This document shows positions 11,611-21,599 of a stretch of DNA of 64,000 nucleotides, in pieces. The stretch covers positions 24,097,152 through 24,161,151 of the forward strand of contig CM046864.1 of assembly GCA_025617745.1 (NCBI GenBank). Reading direction: 5' to 3'. The notes under the pieces are model-generated. The model searched no databases. It had not been told where the DNA came from and saw nothing but the letters and a program-made list of their open reading frames with translations. The translations under genes and the position numbers were made by a program. This DNA comes from Heliocidaris erythrogramma. Lineage: Eukaryota > Echinodermata > Echinoidea > Camarodonta > Echinometridae. Numbering within the stretch: the stretch's first letter is position 1; every line of letters starts with the position of its first letter.

Positions 11611-11782
11611 AGCTGCAAGCTTGCCGCACGCTTACTATTTTTGTGCAAGCTTGCGGCAAGCTTGCCACTCTTCCTGCAAGCTTGCGTAACACTTGCGGTA
11701 TTAGCTTGCCATCATTTTCTAAGCAGCTTGCCGCAAGCTTATTTTATCTAAAAACACGCTTGTCAAGCGTGCCGCAAGCTTA
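11611..11782. repeat. Cluster of GCAAGCTTGC-type palindromic words
   Basis: Within 172 bp, the words GCAAGCTTGCCGCA, GCAAGCTTGCGGCAAGCTTG, GCAAGCTTGCG, GCTTGCCGCAAGCTT and GCCGCAAGCTT recur at irregular spacing on both strands. The cluster is GC-rich inside very AT-rich DNA. It is not a regular tandem repeat. Confidence 0.7.
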
Positions 11783-12599
11783 AATTTGTATAGGGGGTAT
11801 ACAGTAGTACTCTTCAACCACGTGTATGCTAAACTCATATTTAAAAAATATCAAAATATATCAAACTGATTCGGAATATGAATTTCAGATAAACTATGAT
11901 TATGATATATGCAGTGTAGGATTGATAATATGTTTGAATATATTTTCATATTGAATTTTGAACTGGAATTATATCAACAGTAATTTGTGTGCTGTCAGTT
12001 TTGTTAGATTAAGTAAATTAAAACTTTTCTTTTGTGATATAATCTTATATCATTTAGATCAGACAGGGAAAATAGTACTTGTAACAACGTTTTCATTTTA
12101 TGTGCCTTCAAATTTGCCAAAATATGGACATATAGATGAGAAACTTCTATTATGCTAAATGATCTACTGAATTTAAATCAAACGGAAATTTTAAACATAA
12201 CATTTTTATTGTGTGCCTGCAGTGTCTTCAGATTTTTTCCAAAGTAAAAACACATTCAACAAGACACTTCCTAATAATTACTAGTATGCTATATGATCTT
12301 AAATGTTTAGATCAGACAGAGGAATTTTAAGTAACATTCGTTCTAGTATTTCACATATCACGCAATGCCCAGTAGTTCATTGAAATGTAATATTATAGAT
12401 ATTAAACAACAATGTATACTTTTTTTGGAAATTTCTAGCCATTTTCACTAAAAATAAAAAAAGGATACTAATATTCAATCATTGTGTCATTTTACGTCAT
12501 TTTGGGAACTTATACTTTCTTCGTATTTCTCTGTTTTTGTTTGTCCGTTTTGTTTTGTTCTGTTTCTTGTATATTTGTAGGTGAATGATAGGAGTTAAA

Positions 12600-13550
12600 T
12601 TTCAATGGACCTACGTACCTTTGCTCCTAAGTCATACTGGTCTTATACGTACTACTGATCAAATTTTAAAAAAAAATCTAACCCTAGTCCGTTGTGAATG
12701 TTTTGATATCTCGTTCTTTTATCTATCATTTATTCGATTTTTAATTTTTGTTTTATTATTATTATTTTTTTTTATACGGAGCTACGATAGTCGTGTTTCT
12801 TCGTTCCGTTCTCCCTTTCTTTCTATATTCGCTCTTTCTTCTTTAATTTTCTTCTTTAGGAATGTTCGAAAAATATATTTGGACGGGGCTAGCCTCGACC
12901 GTGACCCCTATCTCATCTCGTTTCTCTACCTCTCCCCGTTAAGCTCGTAAATCGCTCAAGTTTTCCACAGCTTCGTATGAAATCCAAATATCCCCATTGT
13001 TTTGTTTCCAAACACGAGGGGCCAAAAATCCCACGCAGAAAGTGGAAAGGATCCGAAGAGAAAATGGGGTCCCCTTCTTCAACTTTAAAGGCCTTTTTTT
13101 TTCTTCTTTTAAAGTGGACATGCTGGTGCAGGAGGAAATGTCTTCATCGTTATTAGGACGCGACGGTTGTAGTAACTACACGTAGAAAGAAACTCGAACG
13201 GAAATGGACTGTAAAAAGATGGCGGTTGCATATGTATATTTCTAAACTTCTAAATACCGTGATGGGGTTAATTTGAATTTACATAATTTTTAAAAGCAGT
13301 TTTACTAAAGGTACTTTGATATTTCAATGATACAGTCTTCCCTCACTCCCAAAGGTGAGTGGCGTATCGTTCGTGGGTCCGGTAGTGGTGGGAGGAAGGG
13401 GGGGGGGGGGGGGCAGGAGCAATGGGTAGGAGGGGCAATATCACGTAATCCATGACTCCATAGTGGTGGGGAAGGGGAACGGGGGGGGGGCAGGAGCAAT
13501 GGTAGGAGGGACAATATCACGTAATCCATGACCAATTGGTTACTTGTCTT
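12600..13550. other. Unassigned sequence with poly(G) runs
   Basis: No recognisable gene. Weak ORFs occur on both strands. G runs at about 13399-13412 and 13481-13488 belong to two copies of a roughly 85-bp direct repeat (CAGGAGCAATGG...CACGTAATCCATGAC) at about 13413-13455 and 13489-13532. Confidence 0.35.
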
Positions 13551-13555
13551 TTTTC

Positions 13556-13945
13556 CGAAAGTTCGTTTTCCAGAGGTTCATTGCTGCGACGATTCGTAAT
13601 TCTATAAAAGGTTCATTATTCCAAAAAAGAAATAGGTTTCGTAATTCCTGAAATGAAATAAAAGTTCGTAAAAAGTTATGTAGAACTCTATTGCATTTTC
13701 GGAATTACGAACCTTCGGAAATACGAACCCATTTTCTTTTTCGGAATCGCGAACCCTATTTTATTTCCAAATAAATATGAACCTTATTCTATTTTTTAAA
13801 TAATTGTGAACCTTATTTCATGTTCGGAATTATGAATATTCGGAGTAATGCATGAAGTGTTGGGTATTATGAACCCCATTTCATTTTCGGAAATTATGAA
13901 CCCTCTGTTATGGGAAATTTGTGTTTCGGAATTATGAACCTTGGG
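13556..13945 (+). repeat. Degenerate tandem repeat of TTCGGAATTATGAACC units
   Basis: At least eight imperfect units of about 25-30 bp carry the consensus CATTTTCGGAATTATGAACC. The first part is in inverted orientation (GGTTCATTATTCC, GTTTCGTAATTCC) and the rest is direct, so the array folds back on itself. Confidence 0.75.
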
Positions 13946-13999
13946 GACCCCTGCGATCAATTGATTCATACTTGATTACCATTATGATGATGATAATCT

Positions 14000-14131
14000 G
14001 GGCCCTGTTTCATAAAACCTGTCATCAAGTTACAATAACTGTTATAAGCTACTGAAATCCTTGCATCTGATTGGCTGAGAGCAGAATTTGTCGGTAGAAA
14101 TCACCGACAAGACACTTGATGAAACGCCCCC
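14000..14131. mobile_element. Chimeric MITE: family B left arm, family A right arm
   Basis: The left end GGGCCCTGTTTCATAAAACC with CATCAAGTTACAATAACTG is family B. The core is GCATCTGATTGGCTGAGAGC. The right end (TCGGTAGAAATCACCGACAA, then GACACTTGATGAAACGCCCC) is family A. Reverse-complemented, it has the same order as the element at 5473: the GAGAGC side of the core carries arm A and the TTATAAGC side carries arm B. Confidence 0.75.
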
Positions 14132-14139
14132 TCCCCCCC

Positions 14140-15219
14140 CGATAATGATGATGGTAATGGTGATTTTTTTAAATGTTATTTTTGATGGTGGTAATGGTGC
14201 GGATGATGATCGTTCGATGAGTTCACCATCTTCATTATTATCATCTATATCGTCACCATCATCGTCATCATGAACATCGTATCGTTATAGTCATCATGGT
14301 ATGCATCATGAATCCTTTAAAGTCAAACATTAGTTCATAAAATAATGTATAACTTTTTTTTTAACTGTTATTTTAAAAGGATGAATCACAATTGATGTGT
14401 AATTCGTCAAGTTGTACAAACTTTCATATTCTTTTCCTTTCTGTATTTGAACATCCCGTTCCACTTCCAAGTCTTGCCATCTTTATTTGGACCTATTACT
14501 ATGTACTGTTCCCTGCTTCCCCTCCCAACGCCCACGTACCCCCATTATATTTTTTCAAGTACCATTGAAATTACTGTATGAGTCAAGTGCACTTCTGATA
14601 ATTTCCGTTTTCCCTTTTTCCCTCTCCCTCTCGCCATTTATTATCCACCCTCTCAGGAGCTTCATCACCTACATGTATATATCCCATTTTCTCTGCTTAT
14701 TTGTTTCTCCTGTTCGTCATCATTCCCAAATAATACTCTGTATTATTGATACTTTTATTGACATTTTTTCTTATTCCTAAACCTCATTTCTAGCCGCCTC
14801 TGTGTACCAACCACATCATAATAACATTTAACCTTGTGCAATATCCTAATTCTGTCTACAAATCCCATAGTATGTTGTTATATCCCTTCATTTTATTCCT
14901 TTATTTGTGTAAGCTGTCACTCATGTTTTCTCCGGTCTTCGGAGCAACTGTTACCGGAGAGTTGCGGGTTCACGCCACTTTTGTTCTCGGCAACCTCTCC
15001 TAAGCCGGTCTCAAAGCGGTCCGGATGTTTTTAGAGCGGCAAGCGTCTGACACTTTGTAACGAAATGTCGTTTTTTAAGTGATTGGTTTTCCTCGTTTTT
15101 TTCCTTCGTTCTCTCCTCTCGGAATTATATCTATCATCTATCTTGTTTTTCACTACCTTACTTATTTTCTCTCCATTCTCTGCGCCCCTTCCACAACTTT
15201 GATCACCGTATTCCCATCT

Positions 15220-15255
<36 letters not shown>

Positions 15256-16030
15256 GTTTGTTCTGATATAACGACTCATGATTAATGAGCACGTAAATTT
15301 TTAATAAGAAACTGCTTAATATGGTATCTGGAAATGAAAAACATGTAGTATGTAATGAAGGTGCATGGTTGAACAGTAATTTACAGGGTTAGCAACCTTA
15401 AAAAACCCAAACAAATTGATTAATATTTAGTGTTTGTTTAAGTGGTGTGTGTGTAATCTTAGTCACCCCCCCCCCCTTTTTTTTCGTTTTTGTGTTTTGG
15501 GGTTGTGTTGGTTTTTTAAGTGCGTATTCACGTAAACATTGTAAAGAGGAATGGTCGTCATATGAAGGAGGTACTATGCAAGCTGTTAGGTCATATTGCA
15601 TTTTGCAGGGGATGGTACTCCCCCTTCTTCTTCTCCGCCCGTTTTTTCGGGGGGGTCTTGCTATCCATAGCACTTGGAGTGAGTTTGTGTCATACTGTTT
15701 ATATTAAAAAAAGGAAGTTGATAATCCCTTTAATCGAGACGGGACTGGTGAAGAAAGAAAGGGGGAAGAACATGTCATTCTTGGGTTAGATTTGGGTTTA
15801 CTTTTCGCGACCTTGATCGATTTCTTTACCGAGTTGCTCGTCTTTGAGTGGCCCAGCAGGATACGCCTGATTGTGTATTATCCTCCGTCTTTTAGTCTGG
15901 TCCGCCCTCCTACATTCACGTAACAATACAACACTTGACGCGTGAAAATCGCTGAGGATTCGCACAAAACCTCAGCCGCTGTTTGTCCCAACCCACCTTA
16001 CGTGTCTAACCCTCCCCAATCTTACTATAC
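14140..16030. other. Unassigned sequence, simple repeats only
   Basis: Contains ATC/GAT-rich simple sequence (14140-14300), a CT repeat at about 15222-15252 and a poly(C) run near 15467. Several 60-97 codon open frames show no domain, splice or composition support. Confidence 0.3.
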
Positions 16031-16034
16031 TAAC

Positions 16035-16312
16035 AGGGGCGTATCCAGGATTTCCCAATAGGGGCGGGGGGGGGGGGGGCGCCAGGAATTATTGATCGCC
16101 GTCATGGGGGAGGGGTCTTTGGAAAATTTTTGCTTCTGAAGAAGGGCTGAGATGCAAAATAGGACTATATGTGACCAATTTTGATGCCTATTTAATGAAC
16201 AATATTTTCAATTGGAATGAGGATTTTTTTTTGGTTTTGCTAGTTTTTTTTTTTACGACGGCCAATAGGGGGGAGGCGCGCCTGTTGCGCCCCCTGGATA
16301 CGCCACTGATAC
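16035..16312. mobile_element. Element with GGCGTATCCAG ends, copy 1
   Basis: The ends are GGGGCGTATCCAGGATTTCC and CCTGGATACGCCACTG. The second internal pair is CCCAATAGGGG and its complement-like partner GCCAATAGGGGGG. The interior (AATTATTGATCGCCGTCATG through CAATATTTTCAATTGG) is nearly identical to 47298-47544. It is non-coding and consistent with a non-autonomous DNA transposon. Confidence 0.75.
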
Positions 16313-16758
16313 TAACACAGTCCGCAGTCAGGAGGGGCGTCGGTAGAAGATTTTGAATTGGGAGTGGGTTCCCCCCCCCCCCCCTCCGGCCCCTACTTCA
16401 AGTGTCCGAGCGCGACGTTCCGCCGCCTCTGGTAGGGGCCAGCATCATGCCAGAGATTCAACTTTCCAAGTTTCTGAATTCTCTGCCCGTATACATAAAT
16501 ATGACCAGAATATAGGTTTTCGGAGGGGTCACCCCCCCCCCCCTTGTAGCCCCACGCCTCGTATACATTCATCCTGTTTTTGAGAGGGGGTAGTCGGTCC
16601 GAATTCGCCGACAGGTTAGTAGTCAAAGAAGCAATATCACAATATAAAGATCCTCTGTTTTTTTAATTGTTGTGTTGACAAACTTTAAAGAGTTATACTT
16701 TCGCCAACATCAGTCACTGATTTGCAAGCTGAAATTCATGTAGGGAGGATGCCCACCT

Positions 16759-16801
16759 CCCCCCCCCCCCCCCCCCCAAAAAAAAAAAAAAAAAAAAAAA
16801 A
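16759..16801 (+). repeat. Poly(C) run abutting a poly(A) run
   Basis: About 19 C followed directly by about 24 A. It is one of the longest homopolymer junctions in the window, and run lengths may be affected by sequencing. Confidence 0.9.
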
Positions 16802-16809
16802 TCCGCCCC

Positions 16810-17725
16810 TCTTGCGATGGCAGTGACGATGGGTCTGCACTTTTCAGTTATATCCTTTACGAAGCCATCAAAAGAATGAAACTGTCTTTCTTTTTGAGAA
16901 GAGGAAGAAAAATATTGCTACAGTCCGCACAATGACGGACCTCCTCCTGTTCCATAAAAAGAAGACCAGGACTCGAGCGGAACAGAAATTTTTAGTTTTT
17001 AGAACTGGTTCTGGTTTGGGGGCTGAGAATCAGCGCGAGTAAAGGGAAGGAAGCGATGCTTTCGTTCTAATTGAGGACAAAGGGTGTGAATTCTGACACT
17101 TTATTATCCGACAAATATTTAGATTCAATCCTTCGCGACAATAAGGATTCATATAATGGAAGATGCAGAGCGTGAAATAAGATTTTCAAAGGCATACAGA
17201 CATAATTTTATGCGTTGTGTGTTGAGTCATGAACTTCGGTTTGAGGAAGATCTGTAGGACATGTATGGGCTGTTGATTGTTTCTCCGGCAGGCAGGCCTT
17301 AGATCAGTTAGATGAATGTTGATTTTATAACTTCGGCATGTCTCATCCACTCTTCATCATGTTCATGATTATGCCCTGTTGTGGATTAATTATTTTATGC
17401 TATACGTAGGCCTATATTTTAAGACTCCCATCGGTCTGAAGTCAACCATTCAATGAAAGCGAACCCTAACCCTTAACTATTGGGGTGTTTGGCAACTGGG
17501 ATTGACAGCTAAATCGTTGTCACTGCACCAGTTGTAAGGTAAATGAGAAGAAGAATCAATGGGGTGGTACACTAGTAAAGAGACTTCTAGTAATAACAGG
17601 AACATCACCCCCCCCCCCCTTGCCCGGCCCCCCTTACCATCTTATCGGCCTTACCCCATCCGACTCCTTACCCCGATAATGATGGTGATACTGGTGATGA
17701 CGATTACTCTGTTTTGTTTTACCCG
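16810..17725. other. Unassigned sequence
   Basis: Nothing recognisable apart from a poly(C) run near 17608. No exon or repeat family was identified. Confidence 0.3.
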
Positions 17726-17729
17726 ACTG

Positions 17730-17912
17730 CAATACAAGTATTCTAACCTTGCAGAAAAGCAGTTATTGGATGTCAGGCTTTAGATCTTATCCAAAAGACT
17801 TGGTAAAGGATAATATATTCCCTGCTAAAGGGTGCCAGCTAAAGCATCGACTTGATTGCGAACCCGGGACCTCAAGTCTAAGAGACCGCTGCTATACCAC
17901 TGAGCCTATATA
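17730..17912 (-). mobile_element. tRNA-derived SINE-like copy
   Basis: On the minus strand, 17912-17850 reads as a tRNA-like head. An A-box-like GGCTCAGTGGTATAGC is followed, at the expected distance, by the B-box-like GGTCCCGGGTTCGCAATC. The body then contains words such as CTAAAGCCTGACATCCAATA. The head cannot be a functional tRNA gene as seen, because it lacks a clean acceptor stem. The 3' boundary is approximate. Confidence 0.6.
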
Positions 17913-17914
17913 TA

Positions 17915-19980
17915 CGTATATGGAGAGGGGCCATTGCCCATGCAGCCGATAGAGTAGCCTTGAAACACAACGCAACTGTATACAAGAGGCCATCGGTGTC
18001 TCTATAATGGATCAAACATTTTCCCAATGATAGAATGTAATTTATTTTTTTAGCCCTATTATAATCTTCCATTTGAACACACTCACCGCAAATGGAGAAA
18101 AACGGTGCATCATTTCACCCAAGAACAATTTTGGGATTAAAATGGGATTACAACTGTGCCAAATGGATAATACTAAATCATCCTAAAGGATTAGCAATGG
18201 ATCATTAGGCAGGGCGAAATGTCATAATTGCCCTTTTAAGTGCATTATTGATCTAAGATGACCTTCTTAACTATGTCTGCCCGCTATTCTTACAATGGCG
18301 TACATCGAATAGATAGATTCCATGCCCCGTTTAAAAACGTTATTATATTGAACAAAAATATATATATGATCGAGATACGACCTTCATGCGGTAACACTTT
18401 GGGATAACTTCTTGTTTGGGCATTTTAGTATGGTTCATCAAAGTATATTACGTTCCTATGCGGAAGAAAGCATTTGGATCGGATATATGGTTTGGGGGGG
18501 GGGGGGGGGGATGGGTTGTTGCACGGATGGCTGCACGGACTCACAAAGGTTAAAGACTGCGTTATAAAATATTATTCCAGGATTCCATAAGCTAATATTT
18601 TTCCTATTACCAAATGAGAAATTAATGTGATGAGGAAATTTTCAAAGTCCTTTCTAACATGTTATGATTTCACAGGTTACCGTGATAAGAACGGAATTCT
18701 GAAATAAAGGACACAATAAACACAATCCGTGATTCAATTTACTTTGTTTTATTTCCCGAATTCATACTTTATCATGGTTATGTGATAACAATAATTATAT
18801 TATATTTCGTTTTGAATTCAACTTCCGAGAAAAACATTACAATTTAGTACTACCTACCGTTTTTACAGGATGACACTTTTTTGATGAAGAAGATGCCCTG
18901 AATAAACCAGGGAATGTTGATAAATTTGTTTTGCAGCTTTCCTGCTTCTAATCAGTTAAAACCATTCATGAATAATCAAATTTTGGTAGGTTGCAGGAAT
19001 CGCTGTAATCAAATTTTGATTTATTTAGAATGCAGCTTTCACGATCGCTGCTTGAATGGTAACATTAACCCATTGGCTATTTGAGCCACGTGATCCCTGT
19101 ATTAAGGCTATGGGAATGAGAAAATCCAGCAGTCAAAGGTTAACATCGAAATTATATATATTAGTATGTAGGAACTCATGGTTTCCCCACAGAACATTTA
19201 GAATATAATGACAATTGAAATTTTACGAATCTAATCTCTGTCAACATCGTCCTGGCTATATACCACCTACACAGAGCATCCCCCCACCCATTTCCGTATA
19301 CCAGTAATATCAACAATCCGATGTAGCCCCTATTACATTCATTTTGCCAGATCTAGATGTCTCATTTTGGAGATATAAAGCGACTGTTTTTGTCCAAATC
19401 TGTCATGTTGACACCGTCTTGTTTGGCAATGACAAAATAGAGCAAAGGAAATCTGCAACAGATCTGATTGCTCCTTCAATGAAAACCCAGACCTGTCTTA
19501 CGACTATAAACCGTATTATGATAGCCGATGATATAGCTCTTTATTGTAAAGCCACGAAGTTGAATTCTCGCGTTTTGAAGGAAAATGCGAATTGTTTGCT
19601 TTAGCCAAACCTCTAAACCTTCTTCGGAAAAGGTGTTCCTTTCTTCCCTTTTCTCCGAGTTTAATTTGCCTGGAGTAGGTTAGCAAACTGAAGTAATCTC
19701 AACCCGTAGTGTGAATCATGACCAATTAAGAAAGGGGAATAAAAAGAAAGAATAGGTTTCAAAAACCTCCAATCAAGTGGGTCTGCCAGTGCCTTTGTCG
19801 AATCGGGGAAATTAGGGTAATTTGTTCGACGGAGGGGCTATTATTACGTCGTCAGTGTCTTGATCCACCTCGTATGGATGCACTGTCCGCCAGAATACAC
19901 CATCGTTTAATTAATGCATGGTGTGAACGTCCCTGAAATTCGTATTTCAATATCGGATTATGATTTCAGAACTTTTTTTT
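17915..19980. other. Mostly unique sequence upstream of the CRD gene
   Basis: No clear gene. Contains a poly(G) run near 18494-18510 and an imperfect hairpin around 18678-18785 (TTACCGTGATAA against TTATCATGGTTA). An open frame at 19344-19604 contains IADDIALYCKA, which faintly recalls the YADD box of reverse transcriptases but has no other supporting motif. This 2 kb is the likely place for distal regulatory sequence of the CRD gene (inference). Confidence 0.35.
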
Positions 19981-19984
19981 CTTC

Positions 19985-20175
19985 TTCATTGTGCGCGCGT
20001 CGCTCTCGTTTCGTACGTCGGTGTCGCCGACTGTTCGCTCGCGACGATTCGGATCGCTTGCGTGCGCACTCTGTCATAAATTGCAGACGATGAAATAATT
20101 TGTGAGAATTTGTGAACTGGCGCTCGGGAAAGTTAGGACCAATTACGGAGCTACTTTCGCTCGCGACAGGTGATT
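19985..20175 (+). promoter_or_regulatory. CpG-rich promoter-like region
   Basis: A local concentration of CpG dinucleotides (TGCGCGCGTCGC, TACGTCGG, CGCTCGCGACGATTCGGATC, TTCGCTCGCGACAGG) in otherwise AT-rich DNA, 350-540 bp upstream of the CRD start codon. No TATA box is obvious at a fixed site. The role is inferred from position and composition. Confidence 0.45.
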
Positions 20176-20524
20176 TTATTCTTCAACTTGGACTGGTTGA
20201 TGCCAGGAGCTCTCAAACCTTGTTTCTGGAAAGATATATCTTTCGTTAGCGATTTTGCAGAGCGCTGGCCCTGTCAAGTTTGGATTAAACATCATTTCTA
20301 TGTTTGCTGCTTTACCCAGGTAATATAGTATATAGCTGACGATAATTAACTAAACATCACATTGTTTTTGTGTTTGTTTATCAAACTGCGTTCGCAAGTG
20401 TTCAAATAAGGGCAGTTGAAATTGAGAACTGTTGTCAGATCAACTTCATCACAGACATTGCTCGACAAAGATTTTCTTTATACCTCGCGCTTGGATGATT
20501 TTGATAGAAACAGTAGCATAAATC

Positions 20525-20878
20525 ATGGGATTTTCGACATTTCTAGCTGTGCTGGTCGTGGCCGGAGTTCTACTCACCAGTGCCCCCGAAACTTGGGCGG
20601 CGAGGCGCGATCGACAGCAGCGTGAGCAGCAGCGCTGTCAGCGGATCAAGACGCCGCAATGCAAGGACGTGGGACTACCTTACGAACGGACAGTCTTCCC
20701 GAACATCTTCGGGCAAGACAGCCAGAAATCGGCCAAATCAAGCTTGAAGAAATGGGAACAAGTTATCGAGACTGGGTGCTCAGCCTACATTCGACCCCTT
20801 CTCTGTGCTGCTTTCGTCCCGGCCTGCCCCCGTAAGAGCTCGCAAGCACTGCCTCCATGTCGCGAGCTCTGCTTGAAG
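20525..20878 (+). CDS. First coding exon of a secreted or membrane protein with a Frizzled-type CRD
   Basis: The ATG at 20525 opens 118 codons up to a consensus donor (GAAG/GTAAGA at 20879). Residues 1-25 form a signal peptide: MGFS, a hydrophobic stretch LAVLVVAGVLL, and a likely cleavage after ETWA. From residue 38 the pattern matches a Frizzled cysteine-rich domain: RCQRI, PQCKDVG, a TVFPNIFG block, ETGCSAYIRPLLCAAFVPAC and PPCRELC. Seven of the ten expected cysteines are present, so the last three should lie in the next exon. Established knowledge: this domain binds Wnt ligands in Frizzled receptors and secreted Frizzled-related proteins, and it also occurs in Ror, MFRP, corin and carboxypeptidase Z. 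Which family this is cannot be settled from one exon. No second exon was recognised downstream. The ORF continues past the donor to a stop at 20942, which looks like read-through into the intron. Confidence 0.85.
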
Positions 20879-21467
20879 GTAAGACGAAACATTTTTTCCT
20901 ATATTTTGTGTCGAAAACAATTGACCTCGGAGCAACAGGCTTGATGCTAAGAGCGTGCTCTAAATAAAGAATATTGTTCGAAAATTATTGATGACAACTT
21001 CTCGATGTATGATAGCTTGCTGCGTATATTTTGTAAGGTAGTACTAGACCAAAAGATCAATAGTTTGGTCCCGGAGTTTGGTCAAGGAATATGACTGTAA
21101 ACATGGGAGAAAATAGGTAATCATCACCATGAGCCAAATGGTGTAGCACTCTATGTAAAACGGTAATCTTCTGGTAAACTGTTCTCTATTCTAGTGTACA
21201 TGAGCCACAATTATGTTATGCATTTGTGAACATAATTTATTCACTGCACGATTTCACGAATGTTATTTTAAGGCCGCTATTCAGCACACCCGTGTGCGCG
21301 ACTTTCTTTTCTTATTTTCCCTACTATTTTCATACAATTATACTAATCTTAATTATACAAGGTGTACAAAAAAACTTTACGATGTTTTCGATCGTTGATA
21401 GGTCAATAGTAACAACCAAGGAGTTATCGCTTATAACTCCTTCTTACTGGTTACATCTAAGATCGAC
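20879..21467 (+). other. Start of the first intron of the CRD gene
   Basis: Begins GTAAGA. AT-rich with no further exon seen. The intron may extend far to the right, since no CRD continuation (the remaining cysteines) was recognised. Confidence 0.45.
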
Positions 21468-21597
21468 CTGGGGAGCGTTTCATCAAGCGTTTTGTCAGTG
21501 ATTTTTACCGACAACTGTTATAATCTACTGAAATCCTTGCATCTGATTGGCTGAGAGCAAATTTGTCAGTAAAAACACTTGATGAAACGCTCCCCAG
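21468..21597. mobile_element. Family A palindromic MITE
   Basis: The ends CTGGGGAGCGTTTCATCAAG and CTTGATGAAACGCTCCCCAG are perfect reverse complements over 20 bp. The core is GCATCTGATTGGCTGAGAGC. The right inner arm has a deletion of about 12 bp (CAGTAAAAACACTTG), which makes it shorter than other copies. It is probably in the first intron of the CRD gene. Confidence 0.85.
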
Positions 21598-21599
21598 AG

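Larger units (their letters stand above)
10332..12590 (+). other. Probable long AT-rich 3' UTR and downstream flank
   Basis: About 2.2 kb of AT-rich and largely repeat-free sequence follows the stop codon, after a CT-rich start. It has no long ORF, many ATTTA-like words and at least two AATAAA signals (11450 and 12453). It lacks the MITEs seen elsewhere, consistent with transcribed UTR. The extent of the transcript is not determined. Confidence 0.45.

Noticed and set aside
17850-17912. A functional tRNA gene on the minus strand
   Set aside because: A and B boxes are present but there is no clean 7-bp acceptor stem, and the sequence continues into a SINE-like body. The same applies at 49221-49286 and 58331-58394.
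19344-19604. ORF with IADDIALYCKA resembling a reverse transcriptase YADD box
   Set aside because: Only one short motif matches, the aromatic residue before ADD is missing, and neither upstream fingers nor downstream thumb motifs are present in any frame.
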